This document shows, piece by piece, positions 44,778 to 56,241 of a stretch of DNA of 58,237 nt. The DNA comes from Monoplex corrugatus (Eukaryota > Mollusca > Gastropoda > Littorinimorpha > Ranellidae): positions 91,003,950 through 91,062,186 of the forward strand of contig CM060315.1 of assembly GCA_030674185.1 (NCBI GenBank), read 5' to 3'. The position numbers and the translations under genes were made by a program. Every line of letters begins with the position of its first letter. Position 1 is the stretch's first letter. A model generated the notes under the pieces. It worked only from the letters and a program-made list of their open reading frames with translations, ran no database searches and was not told where the DNA came from.

Positions 44778-45640
44778 GCATCAGCATCATCATCATCAGG
44801 CGCCCTGCCGCATAGCATTGGTGATCATGGACTTCCATCTGTCTCCATCTCTTGTTGCCCCTAGCATCTCTCCCACCCCCCTCATCCCCAGCCATTCTGC
44901 AAGTCCGTCCAGCATTTTCTCCCTGGGTCTACCTGGTGCTCTCTTTCCCTCCAGCTTTCCCATTGTGACCAAGTGCTCCAAATCCCCATTCCTCATAAAA
45001 TGGCCTATAAATGTTGCCTGTCTTTTCCTAATCTTCCTTATGAGTGATCTACTTGTGTCTGCCTCCATCAAGACTGTCTCATTTGTTTTGTTTTTTTGCT
45101 GTCCATGGAACTGTCAACATTCTTCTTAGAAACCACCTCTCGGCTGCCTCAGTCTTGTTCTGGCTTTGTTTGTTGACTGTCCACGCCTCACATCCGTACA
45201 ACAGTTTTGGTTCTATATAACATTCAAGAACTCTCTTCCTGATGTTAATTGATAGGCATTTGTTGGTAAGAATGCCTGTCATCTTCCCGAATGCTGTTTT
45301 GGCTTGGCCGATTCTGCCGGCTGTTTCTGATGTGCATCTGCCGTCTGATGAAATGATCGTTCCCAGGTATTTGAATTTATCAACTGTGTCAAGGTTGTGC
45401 CATTTGCTGTTATTTTGCATGAGGGGATTTCATGTTTTTTTTATTGATCACCATGACTTCAGTCTTCCTGCTGTTTAGTTCCAGCCCCTACCTTTGCTTT
45501 CTATTTCTAGTATATTCGCAAGGTTTTGTAGGTCCCTTTCATTTTCTGCAATTAGCACGGATGTCATCTGCGTATCGAATGTTGTTTATCATTTTCCCTC
45601 CAACCTTTAATCCAGGGTCTTCTTCTAGGTTTCTCATGAT
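44778..45640 (-). mobile_element. BovB-like RTE, copy C, 5' truncated
   Basis: The minus strand starts in the RT at IMRNLEEDPGLKVGGKMINN near 45640, then NNIRYADD with a one-base shift, DKFKYLGTIISSDGRCTSE, LLYGCEAWTVNKQ, RWFLRRMLTVPWTAKK, RSLIRKIRKRQATFIGHFMR and GKRAPGRPREKMLDGLAEWL. It ends DGDRWKSMITNAMRQGA and an (ATG)n tail at 44778-44797. A few single-base shifts break it. It is the best preserved C-terminus of the family here. Confidence 0.9.
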
Positions 45641-46433
45641 GTTTGTCATATTGACAGATGTGATGCGTCTAGTGTGTCGGCTTCAGCCTGCACCGCTGGC
45701 TAGCACTGCTGTTTATGGTCATGTGAAAAGAAGAGCAGAAGGTGTAAGTCTCTTCCTGCCAGTACATAGCCTCTCCATCAGCAAGCCCTACGCTGTGCCT
45801 CCTCGTGTCGACAGGTGGTGACTGAGCACCTCACGGACTCAGGCTGAATCTCGTAGGACTCGGAGGTCTGGCCCCCAGACGTGAGGCACACAGGCCCACC
45901 GGCGTGTGGATACGCCCTGGTGCCCTGGTGCCCACGAACCAGACCCCCAAGCTATGGGTGAATAGCTCCACTGCCTTGTGGACATCTCGGGAGAGAGTAA
46001 GGCTCGTGGAGAGACCGTACACAAACCGATAGAAGGCAACGGGAAACCACCATCGTATTTTTCCCAGGTTATCATGGACAGAAACAGAAAAATAAATCAC
46101 GACAACGACGTGAATAGGTGCTCCTATGGAAGCAGCTTCGTCCGGTAGGTACCGTCATGTGGTGCAGGTGACACCAGACCGTCAGCAAGTTACTGCGAAC
46201 CCTAAACTCAGATTTAAAAACATCAAAGTTGCAACATGGAATATAAGAACACTGTTGCAGAAGGGTAAATTAGAAAATATCAAAACAGAGATGGAAAGAC
46301 AACATTGGTATTTTAGGACTAGGTGAAGTGAAATGGAAGGGGGCAGGCATGATAACATCAGGAGAATACACAATGATATACTCTGGTGGTAACTCACATG
46401 AAAGAGGAGTAGGCATCATGATGGACAAAGACA

Positions 46434-46468
<35 letters not shown>

Positions 46469-46494
46469 GTGTGTTCGTGTGTGTGTGTAGTGCA

Positions 46495-46576
<82 letters not shown>

Positions 46577-47042
46577 TGCGTGTTTGCGTTTGTGTGAATT
46601 TGGTGAAGTTGGTGCTGAAAACATAACAGTCCTCCAAAATGAATGTATGATACCAGAAAACAATATCTAAGATAGGCCTAAATCAAGTTTCATTGCACTT
46701 CCGAAGAAAGCAGAGGCTATAGAATGCAAACACCATCGTCCAGTTAGCTTTATAAGTCATGTGATAAAGATTCAATTGACAATAATCACGATGAGGACAA
46801 GGAACAGAATCAAGACAGAAATAGAAATGTGGACATTTGAAGGGGAAGGAATTACCAAAGCTATGAGCATCCTAAGAACCCTCATAGAAAGATCATTTGA
46901 ATTAAATAATGACTTTGTTTTGTTAATTATACCAAATCTTTTTATCTGGTAAGACAAGATGAATTAAACAGGCAGCTAGAAAGACTGAATGTTGATGGAA
47001 AAGCTCTAAGAATACTAAGGGATACGAACTGCGAACACACAG
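45641..47042 (+). mobile_element. BovB-like RTE, copy F, with 5' UTR and internal deletion
   Basis: This is the only copy with a 5' region. About 485 bp of leader precede an ATG at 46126 and FKNIKVATWNIRTLLQKGKL, the endonuclease start with its catalytic Asn. After a one-base shift near 46310 it reads GEVKWKGAGMITSGEYTMIY and HERGVGIMMDKDK. A TA/TG microsatellite replaces the rest of the endonuclease. The copy then resumes inside the RT (SFIALPKKAEAIECKHHRPV, TFEGEGITKAMSILRTLIER) and stops near 47042 against the tail of copy D. The exact start of the 5' UTR is uncertain. Confidence 0.8.
46438..46590. repeat. (TA)n-(TG)n microsatellite inside RTE copy F
   Basis: TATA then TGTG runs sit exactly where several hundred codons of endonuclease and linker are missing. 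Confidence 0.96.
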
Positions 47043-49237
47043 TAGCATCATTATCATCATCACCATGTGCCCTGCCAAATGGCGTTGGCAGTCATGGCCC
47101 TCCATATGCACCTATCCCTTGTCGCCACAAGCACATCTTCCACCCTCTCTGTCCTCAGTCACCCATCAAGTCCGTCCAATATTTTCTCCCTGGGTCTACC
47201 TGATGTTCGTTTGCACTCCAGCTTTCCTGAGTTGACCAGGTGTTTTAATTCCCCTTTTCTCATAAAATGGCTTATGAACATTGCTTGTCTTTTCCTAATC
47301 TTCCTTAACAATCATCTTCTTGTGTCCGCCTCCATCAAGACTGTCTCGTTTGTTTTCTTTGTTGTCCATGGAACTCTCAACATTCTTCTTATAAACCATA
47401 TCTCGGCTGCCTCAATCTTGTTCTGGCATTGCGTGTTGAATATCCACGCACCAGAATCGTATAGCATTATCGGTTCTATATAACATTCAAAAACTTCCTG
47501 ATGTCAATCAATATGTATTGAGTGGTAAGAATGCTTTACATCTTCTTAAATGCTGTTTTAGCTTGGCCGATTCTGCTGGGTACTTCGACGTGCATCTGCC
47601 GTCTGATGAAATGACCGTTCCCAGATATTTAAATTTATCAACCTGTCTCAAAGTTATGCCATTTGCTGTTATTTTGCATGAGGGGATTTCATGTTTTTTA
47701 CTGATTACCATGACTTCAGTCTTCTTGCTACTGAGCTCCAAGCGTTCATTTTTGCTTTCATTTTCTGCAATTAGCACGGTGTCATCTGCGTATCGAATGT
47801 TGTTTATCATTTTCCCTCCAACCTTTAATCTAGGGTCTTCTTCTAGGTTTCTTATGATGTTTTTGCTGTAAAGTGAAAACAGATCTGGTGACAGAACACA
47901 ACCTTGCCTGACTCCTCTTTTGGTATTTTGGAAAGAGCTTATATCGTTTTCTATTCTCATTGCTGCTGTTTGTTCCCAATACATATTTCTGATTATTCGT
48001 AGATTTTTTCCACCAATACTGAGTCTTTCTAATTGCTTGATCAATTATTCATGTCTTACCCAATCAAAAGCCTCGGTATATAATCAACAAAGCATAAATA
48101 TAAATCCTGGTTCAACTTGATTGACCTCTCTATAATAGTTCTTAGGATATATATGGCAGTAATACTTCCTTTCTCTTCCACAAATCCACTTGTTCTTCTA
48201 CTATTTATCTTTTGATTGTTTTTCTTGCCCTCATTATGATTATTCTTAATAGGATTTTTGTTACATGATTCATCAAGCTGATTGTGCGATGGAGTTCGCA
48301 TTCTATAGCCCTTGTTTTCTTTGGAACAGCAGTGAAAATTGATTTTGACATATCTTTGGGGATTTTTCCGGTGTAATGAATTTCATGTAGGAGGACTGGG
48401 TTATTTTTCAATACCGAATTCCTCCAGGGCTTCAGTCAACTCTGTAATAATATCATCTGGTCTTGGGACTTTTCCTGGTTTCATCTATTTCAACGCTGCT
48501 ATAACTTCGTCTTTCATTATGGGTGGTCCTTTAACGTTCTTTCTTATAATGTGTTCTTCATTTCTGTCACCATCCAAAACGTCTGTAATGTACTCTCCCT
48601 ATCTATCTAAGATTTCGTCTTTTTCCATGATAAGCGTACTATCTTTTGATATTAAGCAAGCAGTTGAAGTGCATGTCTTTTCCTCTGGGCAATTTCTGCG
48701 ATGTTTCTGTACATACCTTGAGGATCTGTTTTGTGTTGGTATTCTAATTCTTTGCACTTTGTTTTCAGCCAAGCTTCCTTAGCTTCATTGCACCTATTCC
48801 TGATTTCTTTGTTTATATTTCTGTATCTTTTGTCTTTTCCTTTTGTCTTTCTGTTCTTACATCAAGCCTACAATTTCTTTTGTCATACAGTTTTTTTTTG
48901 TTTGTTTTGTTTTTCTCTCTACTCTTGGAATGTCTTCACAAGCTTCATTTATCGATTTATGGAGTTTCTCAACCTTGGCTATTGTTCTTCACTGTCATCA
49001 ACGTCTTCCAGAGCACTGAATTTGATTTGTTTTCCTTAGCATAGTTAGTGTTTTTGCTGTCAGCAAAAAAATCTTTTATTGATCATGATGTATTCAATTT
49101 GATTTTTGGTATTATCTCCTTGACCCATTCATGTCCATTTTCTTCAGTAAAGCTGCTCAAACCAGGTGTTTGCCCAATATGAACTCATTCATCTGTTGCC
49201 CATTCCAAAGTTTGTCCCTCTTTCATTTTGAATTTGT
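47043..49237 (-). mobile_element. BovB-like RTE, copy D
   Basis: The minus strand runs from a decayed endonuclease end and linker (about 49230-48540) through KSPKTR-like remains of the RT entry, IHYTGKIPKDMSKSIFTAVP, GFVEEKGSITAIYILRTIIE, QLERLSIGGKNLRIIRNMYW, RGVRQGCVLSPDLFSLYSKN and NNIRYADDTVLIAENE to DKFKYLGTVISSDGRC. The C-terminus is frameshifted, down to an (ATG)n-like tail at 47045-47060. About 60 bp are missing after YADD (no NLxNI segment). It meets copy F tail to interior in opposite orientation. Confidence 0.88.
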
Positions 49238-49320
49238 CTTGTGTTGTAATGTATCGTACTATTTAGTGCATTGTATTGCATTCCATTGTATTGCATTGTA
49301 CTGCACTGCATTGTATTGTT
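49238..49320. repeat. TGTATTGCAT-type simple repeat
   Basis: Short units of ATTGT, ATTGC and ACTGC repeat for about 80 bp. It lies between RTE copy D and the end of family Y copy 2, in the position a tail of Y would occupy. Confidence 0.85.
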
Positions 49321-49995
49321 GTTAGGTTGCAGTCGTCTGATACTGATTCAGTTTCCACCAGGCCTTGGTTGGGTTTTCGTTTCTCAACCAAAGTTGGTTT
49401 CATGGCCTGCAGGGTTGATTTGGTTGCGGGTGGAGATTTAGTGGTGCTCTGTTGGTTGTCAAAGGGAGACTAATGTTGTTTTGGGCAATATTTCTGCAGT
49501 AGGGCTTGTTTCCCGTTCAGCTTTATTCTCATTTGTGTGAAAGTGAATATCTGTAGGTCGGTGTTGCAGGGGCGAGTCACTCTGAGTTTCTTTTGGGCCT
49601 GGGAATCATGCTTTTCATGCAGATTCTGTGGATTGTGTGGCCAATCAAAGTCCAGGTCTGGTTTTTGTGCGTTCTTGTTGTACTGACGTGGAAATTTCTA
49701 GGCAGTTGTTGAATATCTGTGTTTCTGGAAGGGTGTTAGTCCCTTTTCTCTGAGATCTCATAAATAACCTGGTTAATTTGTAACAGGTTGTGTGGTGAAT
49801 TTAAGATGTTCTAGTTCGCTTCGAGATTTTTCTATATTAATCTGTGTTCACCCTGCTAGTCCAGTTGAAGGGTGATGTGTGTCAGTATAAGTTTGTGCTA
49901 GTCTGTGCTGTTTCAACTTCTATGTTGTTTTGAGGAGCAGAAGAATTATGGTGGAGACCAGTATAGTTCTGTGACTCTTTTGGAGAGGTGATTCG
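49321..49995 (-). repeat. Interspersed repeat family Y, copy 2
   Basis: This is the reverse complement of 4315-4998 with roughly 75% identity by eye. Anchors are AGGTTGCAGTCGTCTG, GTAGGGCTTGTTTCCC, GTGTTAGTCCC and TCTGTGACTCTTTTGGAGAG. It has the GGAACAGCAC module only once. Its outer end meets the CTGTAACCGGTACC minisatellite. Confidence 0.82.
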
Positions 49996-50282
49996 TCCCT
50001 GTAACCGGTACCCGTGACCGGTACCCTGTTACCTGTATCTTATAACCAGTACCCTGTGACCGGTGCCCTTATACCTGTACCTGTAACCGGTACCCTGTAA
50101 CCAGTACCCTGTAACCTGTACCTGTAACTGGTACCTGTAATGGTACCCTGTACCTGTAACCTGTACCTGTAACCAGTACCCTGTAACCTGTACCTGTAAC
50201 TGTACCCTGCAACCTGTACCTGTAACTGATACCCTGTAACCTGTACCTGTAACCGGTGCCCTGTAACCGGTATCCTGTATCC
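49996..50282. repeat. ~13-bp CTGTAACCGGTACC-type minisatellite
   Basis: About 20 imperfect units of CCTGTAACCxGTA(C). GGTACC and ACCGGT palindromes recur. It cuts off RTE copy E inside the RT. Confidence 0.95.
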
Positions 50283-51640
50283 TGTATTCTCGTTTTCTAT
50301 TCTCATTGCAGCTGTTTGTTCCCAGTACATATTTCTGATTATTCGTAGATCTGTTCCATCAACATTGAGTCTCTCCAGTTGGTTGATCAATTCTTCATGT
50401 CTTACCCGATCGAAAGCCTTGGTATAATTAACAAAGCATAAATACAAATCTATATTCATCTCGACTGACCTCTCTACGATAGTTTTTAGGATGTATATGG
50501 CATTAATAGTTCCTTTCCCTTCCACAAATCCACATTGTTCTTCTGCTTTTTCTCTTTTGATTCTATTCCTTGTCCTTATCATGATTTATTCTAAAGCGTT
50601 TTGTGTTACATGACTCATCAAACTGATTGTGCGATGGAGTTCGCATTCTATAGCCCCTGTCTTCTTTGGAAGTGCAATAAAAATTGATTTTGACATATCT
50701 TTGGGGATTTTTCCAGTGTCGTAAATTTCATTTAGGAGGACTGTTATTTTTTCTATACCAAATTCCTCCAGGGCTTCAATCATCTCTGTAGTAATGTTGT
50801 CTGGTCCTGGGGCTTTTCCTGGTTTCGTCTGTTTCAGTGCTGCTCTAACTTCATCTTTCATTATGGGTGGTCCTTCAAAGTTCTTTTTTTATAAAGTATT
50901 TTTCGTTTCTGTCTTCCTCCAAAAGGTCTTTAATGTACACTCCCCATCTGTCTAATATTTTGTCTGTTTCCATGATAAGCGTGCCATCTTTCGATTTTAA
51001 GCAACCAGTTGATGTGCATGTATATTTCCTGTGGACAATTTCTTCAATTCGTCTGTACATACCCTGAGGATCCGTTTTGTGTCTGTCTTCTATTTCCTTG
51101 TATTTTGTTTTCAGCCAAGCTTTCTTTAGCTTTATTGCACCTATTCCTGATTTCTTTGTTTATTTTCCTGTATATCTCCTCGTTTCTCTTTGCCTTCCTT
51201 CTTTCCTCCATTAAGCCCAACATTTCTTTTGTCGTAAAGTGCTTTTTTGCTTTTCTCTCTGCCTCAGAGATTTCTTCACAAGCTTCATTTATCGAATTTC
51301 TCAACTTTGTCCATTGTTCCTCGCTGTCACTAACGTCTTTCAGAGCACTGAATTTGTTTTGAACATGTACATTAAATTTTTTACGTATCACTTCATCTGT
51401 CTTTAAGAGTCCAAGATTTAGTTTGATGTCGTTTTTGGTATGTTTCCTTTTCCTTAATTTAACCTAAATCTTCCCACTACAGGATTGTGGTCACTGTTGC
51501 AGTCTGCGCCTGGTAGTGTTTTTGCTGACAGTAAAACATTTCTAAATCTTTAATTAATCAGGATTTAGTCAATCTGATTTTTGCTATTATCTCCTGGACT
51601 CATCCAAGTCCATTTTGTTCTATTAGCTTTGATGCATACC
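50283..51640 (-). mobile_element. BovB-like RTE, copy E, lacking its 3' half
   Basis: The minus strand starts in the endonuclease end (remnants of a CNSDHNPVVG-type motif near 51495), then VIRKKFNVHVQNKFSALKDV, AERKAKKHFTTKEMLGLMEE, HRKYTCTSTGCLKSKDGTLI, TKPGKAPGPDNITTEMIEAL, IYDTGKIPKDMSKSIFIALP, CGFVEGKGTINAIYILKTIV and YTKAFDRVRHEELINQLERL. It ends WEQTAAMRIENEN at the minisatellite. YADD and all beyond it are absent. Frameshifts lie near 51060, 50870 and 50590. Confidence 0.9.
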
Positions 51641-51801
51641 GTCTCAAAATAAAGTTTCATTTCACTTCGTGTAGTTTCATTTCATTGTGGCATTACATTT
51701 GTTGTTATGAATGCATATGTTTCTGTTGATGTTGTATTTACATATTGTTGTCATCCCATCTGATGTAAAATGATATATTTCTTGTGTTGACTGTGTGAGC
51801 A

Positions 51802-54624
51802 GAGAGCAGAGTGTGAAGACAGACAGGCTGGAGCAGAACACTGTCGCCACAACAATTCTGTTTGTCAGGGTTGGTTGGTCACACGTTACACGTGTTACAA
51901 GTTTGTCCTCATTGACACTCTACACAGACTTGACAACCAAGATCCCTACAAGAAAGCAAGGCAGTATTGTAACTCCCTGGGCGGCAGCTTAGCAGGTCCA
52001 AAGCGTGACAGTGACTTGGAACAACTGGTGGATATGATTACCAAATCAAGCATCTATAAAGATTCAGTCACAGCCATTGGTGTATACTGTGGGGGTACAG
52101 CTTTACCCAACATGTACAGATTTACTGTGATAACTGAAGACTAGACTGTACTGCATAATGGTATTCAAATAGACATCTGGGATGTTTATCCTTCTGAATC
52201 GTATTTGTGTCATTGGGAGGATCGTTTATGGTTCCTTGATTTCACGCTGATCGATCAACTAGTTAACTTCAGCGCAGTGTGTGAATTCACTCCATTGAAA
52301 ACTAAACCAGCATACGTACAATTGCCGACTGTGTCATTTTCACCATTCAAAGAACATTTAACACAGTGTCAGAATGGTCAGATGACACATATTTTTCTGT
52401 CATGTGGTCCACAGAATGTGTGTGATCAAGGGCACATAACTCCATGTACTTACTCTAACGTGTGGTACAGAGACAGCAGTCGTGATTTACTGGATGGACT
52501 TGCTACCTTAGTTGTCTCATTTGGTTGTGATGATGACAAGACAGAACTTCCATACTCTCTGTTGTGTGATTTCAGACATGACTGCCAGGATAAGACAGAT
52601 GAATCATTCTGTAAACATCCTCCTTGTGAAGCTGTTACTTGTACTAATGGTCAGTGTGTATCCTACAGCGAGGTCTGTGACAGAAAGCCTGACTGCTTGG
52701 ATGATTCAGATGAAGTGGACTGCTTAGACAAAACAATACGCCCGGAAATTTTTGCACGTGGTCCTGCTCCCATCCTCGTTGATTTTGATGGCATCCAGAA
52801 GTTTATCGTGACAAAACTAAAACCTGATGAACCCTGTCCAAACACCCACTACCGTTGTCCTGGTGATGTCAACAACTGTCTGCCTGTCTACACACGGTGC
52901 AATGGAATGTGCGAACTGTGTTGATCATGGAGATGAAAAAATCTGTGAGGACATGATGTGTCCAGGATTCTTCAGATGTCGATCTTCCAGCATATGTGTG
53001 CATAGCAATCATCTGTGTGATGGCTGGCCCCACTGTCCACTGAATGATGATGAACTGTTTTGTGGTGTGGTCTGTCCTGAGGTCTGTCTGTGTCATGGCC
53101 ACGCTTTTGTGTGTCCCCAGTCTTTCTCTGCTCATCTCTTTCCTGATCTCCGGTACTTGGATGGCACAAGTTCAGGACTGTCACCTTCTGATTTAATTAA
53201 CAACACATATCTTGTTCGTCTGATTCTTGCTAAGTGTTCCTTGATCTTCCTGCCAATCATGAGGTTACCCAACTTGCTGTTTCTAGATCTTTCTAGTAAC
53301 ATGATAGAACATGTTGATGTATCTGTATTTGTTTACACAGAAAATCTACGTACATTGTCCCTGGCAAACAACCCTCTGAGCTTGCTCTACAGTGACCCAA
53401 CATCTGTTACACAACAGAGTGCACTCAGGATACTGGATCTGTCACACACCAAACTGACAGTGTTTGACAGCCAAATGTTCTCTCACTTTTTGATCATAAG
53501 GAATCTTGATATGTCTTTTACCAACTATTCACACAATCGGCACTGGCGGTTTTCATTACATGCCTAAGTTAACCACACTGCTAATGGAGGGTAGTCCCGT
53601 GATAACATTCCCACCTGATCTGTTCAAAACTCTTCATCGTCTCCACACCATTTCTGCCCACAACTAAAACTGTGCTGTAATGATATACTCCCAGCTCAGT
53701 TTGAGGGCAAGATTTGCAATGCTCCTAAAGATGAAATTTCTTCCTGTGAAGACTTATTACAGACTGGGACATATCGTGGATTTCTCTGGTTGATCAGCAG
53801 TATGTCTGTAACAGGTAATGTGTTCTGTTTCATCGTTCGTTTATGTGTTCTAAAGACATCACAAAGTGGCTTTAGCGTGTTTGTCACTAACCTAACTATA
53901 GCAGACTTCCTGAATGGGTGTCTACATTGCTATCATTGGAGTGGCTGACGAAATATACAGAGGTAGATATCTTTATTATGATATCGTTTGGAAGAGCAGT
54001 ATAGCTTGTCAAATAGCTGGTTTTCTGTCTTTATTGTCCAGTGAGGTATCAGCTCTCGTAATCTGGCTTATAACACTGGATCGTTTCATTGTGCTTCACT
54101 TTCCTTTCAGCAACTTTCGATTCAAGATGTCTTCAGCAGGCATGGTGTGTCTTTTTTCCTGGATTGTTGGTTTATTTCTTGCATCAGTACCAATACTTCC
54201 AGTGACTTCTCATTGGGAGTTTTACAGCCAGACAGGTATGTGTATTCCTCTACCAGTTACTCGACAAGACTTTAAAGGACGAGTTTATTCCTACAGTGTG
54301 ATGGTTGTCCTCAATTTTGTCCTTTTTCTACTGATCTCAGCTGGTCAGGCTTTTATCTACTGGTCAGTACAAAAGAATGCTTTGACATCCAACACGACCA
54401 AAGTCTCACAGGATATAACTCTAGCTCGAAGGTTGATCACTGCAGCTGTGACAGATTTTTTGTGCTGGTTTCCCATTGGACTGTGTGGCATTTTAGCATT
54501 AGCTGGAGTTCCTGTTCCTGGGGAGGTAAATGTAGCCTTGACTGTCTTTGTGCTGCCCTTGAACTCTGCTCTGAATCCATTTTTGTACACGTTCAACACT
54601 CTGGTGGAAAAACGAAGGAAATGA
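51802..54624 (+). pseudogene. GPCR with C-type lectin, LDLa, LRR and 7TM domains (GRL101/LGR-like), broken
   Basis: One contiguous stretch without introns carries a C-type lectin-like domain (about 51860-52290; CYKFVLIDTL, ARQYCNSLGGSLAG, FSAVCEF), four LDLa modules (52525-52612, 52625-52723, 52835-52946, 52959-53063), an LRR N-cap and repeats (53072-53660; LLFLDLSSNMIEHV, LRTLSLANNPLSLL, LRILDLSHTKL) and a rhodopsin-type 7TM domain (about 53770-54610). The latter has FVTNLTIADFL in TM2, ITLDRFIVLHF after TM3 and LNPFLYTFNT in TM7. The order matches snail GRL101 and leucine-rich-repeat receptors. Lesions are TAG 52142-52144, an extra T at 52910, a one-base loss near 53532, a one-base loss at 53666/53667 and an extra A at 53913. 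TGA 51788-51790 and GAGCAG suggest a 3' splice site near 51802, with earlier exons outside. Either a pseudogene or an unpolished assembly; both fit. Confidence 0.85.
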
Positions 54625-54712
54625 ATGACGCTAGATTTTGTGCTGGATTGTCTGACATGATGGGCATGATAGAGTTCTGTCTGCGTGACATGGGAAGTGG
54701 ATGTTGACGCAA

Positions 54713-54940
54713 TGACTAGAGTTTTCTGTCTTCAAACACAGCAATGACATCAATATGGCAAAGTGTGTAATGTTGACAGAAACAGCAATGACGTAGAGTT
54801 TACTGTCTGTCAAACACAGCAATGACATCAATATGGCAAGTGTGTAATGTTGACAGAAACAGCAATGACGAGAGTTTTCTGTTATTAAACAGAGCAATGA
54901 CATCAACATGGCAGCTTTTGCTATGTTCATGAAACAACAA
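54713..54940. repeat. ~76-bp tandem repeat, about 2.8 copies
   Basis: AGAGTTTxCTGT, AAACACAGCAATGACATCAA, TATGGCAA and GTGTGTAATGTTGACAGAAA recur with starts near 54717, 54794 and 54867, just behind the receptor stop codon. Confidence 0.88.
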
Positions 54941-55017
54941 AAGGTCATCATGAATTGTGTCTATGCAACATTTAGCCATGTTGTGTAAATGTAATGAAAT
55001 CGTATTTTGTTCATTGC

Positions 55018-55110
55018 GATAAGTTCAGTTCAGTTCAAAATACTGTATTGTCTATAAAAAGGAAATTAATTACCACAAAATCGCTGCCAAATTTCGCCCA
55101 AATAATAAAC
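55018..55110 (-). mobile_element. Possible LINE 3'-end scrap
   Basis: On the minus strand it reads ACAATACAGTATTTTGAACTG with GAACT repeated three times, similar in style to the pentamer or hexamer tails of the CR1/L2 elements here. There is no coding part. An AATAAA on the plus strand near 55105 could instead be a receptor polyadenylation signal. Confidence 0.3.
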
Positions 55111-55148
55111 TGAATGAGAATTCAATACAATGATTTATGTACAAACAC

Positions 55149-55149
<1 letters not shown>

Positions 55150-55219
<70 letters not shown>

Positions 55220-55245
55220 CTGCTTTATTTCTCTCCCTCTCTCTT
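55150..55245. repeat. (CT)n microsatellite
   Basis: CTCT runs with TTTC interruptions. Confidence 0.97.
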
Positions 55246-55247
55246 AG

Positions 55248-55248
<1 letters not shown>

Positions 55249-55305
<57 letters not shown>

Positions 55306-55429
55306 ACACACACCACATGAGAGCACACGTGCATATACACATATGCACACACACACACAGATAAACACACGCACACACACACACATACGCATATACACCA
55401 CATAAAAGTACACATGCTTATACACATGT

Positions 55430-55490
<61 letters not shown>

Positions 55491-55593
55491 ACACAAAACA
55501 AACAAACACACAGATGAAGAGAGAGAGAGAGAGATGCACACGCAAACACACATACACACACACATGCACACATAAAGACACACACATGCACGT

Positions 55594-55639
<46 letters not shown>

Positions 55640-55708
55640 ATATGCACACGTACACACACACGCACATATACATACACACTCACATACATATATACACTCA
55701 TACACGCA

Positions 55709-55741
<33 letters not shown>

Positions 55742-55780
55742 ATGCATACACGTACGCACACGCGTGCGCACACAGTGTGG
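55249..55780. repeat. (CA)n-rich microsatellite region
   Basis: Several long CACA tracts are joined by CATA, CACG and one GAGA patch (55515-55533). A CGCG run lies at 55726-55740. The long ORFs on both strands are artefacts. Confidence 0.97.
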
Positions 55781-55790
55781 TGCGTTGCAT

Positions 55791-56111
55791 GACTCATTCA
55801 AACACAGTCCTCAGTTAACACATGAACAAGTCCAATGGCAAGGTGGGGAGATGACAAACCCTAGGACATAGCCACACAATGCACACCAGTCAGGTCCAGT
55901 CCAGCTACCAGACCAATACAGATTGAAGGAGCCCTTCTGTGCCCTTCACCAGGCTTCTCATATCTGTATTGGGCATTCTGCCCATACACCAGCTCGCTTA
56001 GCTGTCAGCTCATCGCCCGTTACCATAGTCTCGACACATAGCAGTCAGAAGCTCCGAATGTTGTTTTACAAAACTTCAGGGGATGTTTGTTCCATCATAA
56101 AGAAATGATCA
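55791..56111. other. Unassigned intergenic sequence
   Basis: No gene or repeat was recognised. Confidence 0.5.
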
Positions 56112-56241
56112 GATGTTGTTGATTGAGTGGTCCAACTGGTTGAAATGATTTGAGATAGTTTTATCTCTTTGACGTCGGATGTCAGTCAGTAAAACTATCT
56201 CAAATCATTTCAACCAGTCGGATCACTCAATCAACAACATC
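56112..56241. repeat. Near-perfect hairpin, 52-bp arms
   Basis: Arm 56112-56163 pairs with 56190-56241 at 50 of 52 positions around a 26-base loop containing GACGTC. The right arm is coding sequence of the Penelope-like fragment (HFNQSDHSINNI), so the left arm is an inverted partial copy of it. Confidence 0.92.

Noticed and set aside
45839..46100. 89- and 78-codon minus-strand ORFs
   Set aside because: They lie antisense to the leader of RTE copy F, overlap each other in different frames and show no family motif.
56112..56241. Canonical microRNA precursor
   Set aside because: The stem is too perfect and too long, and one arm is coding sequence of a Penelope-like element; a transposon-derived foldback is simpler.
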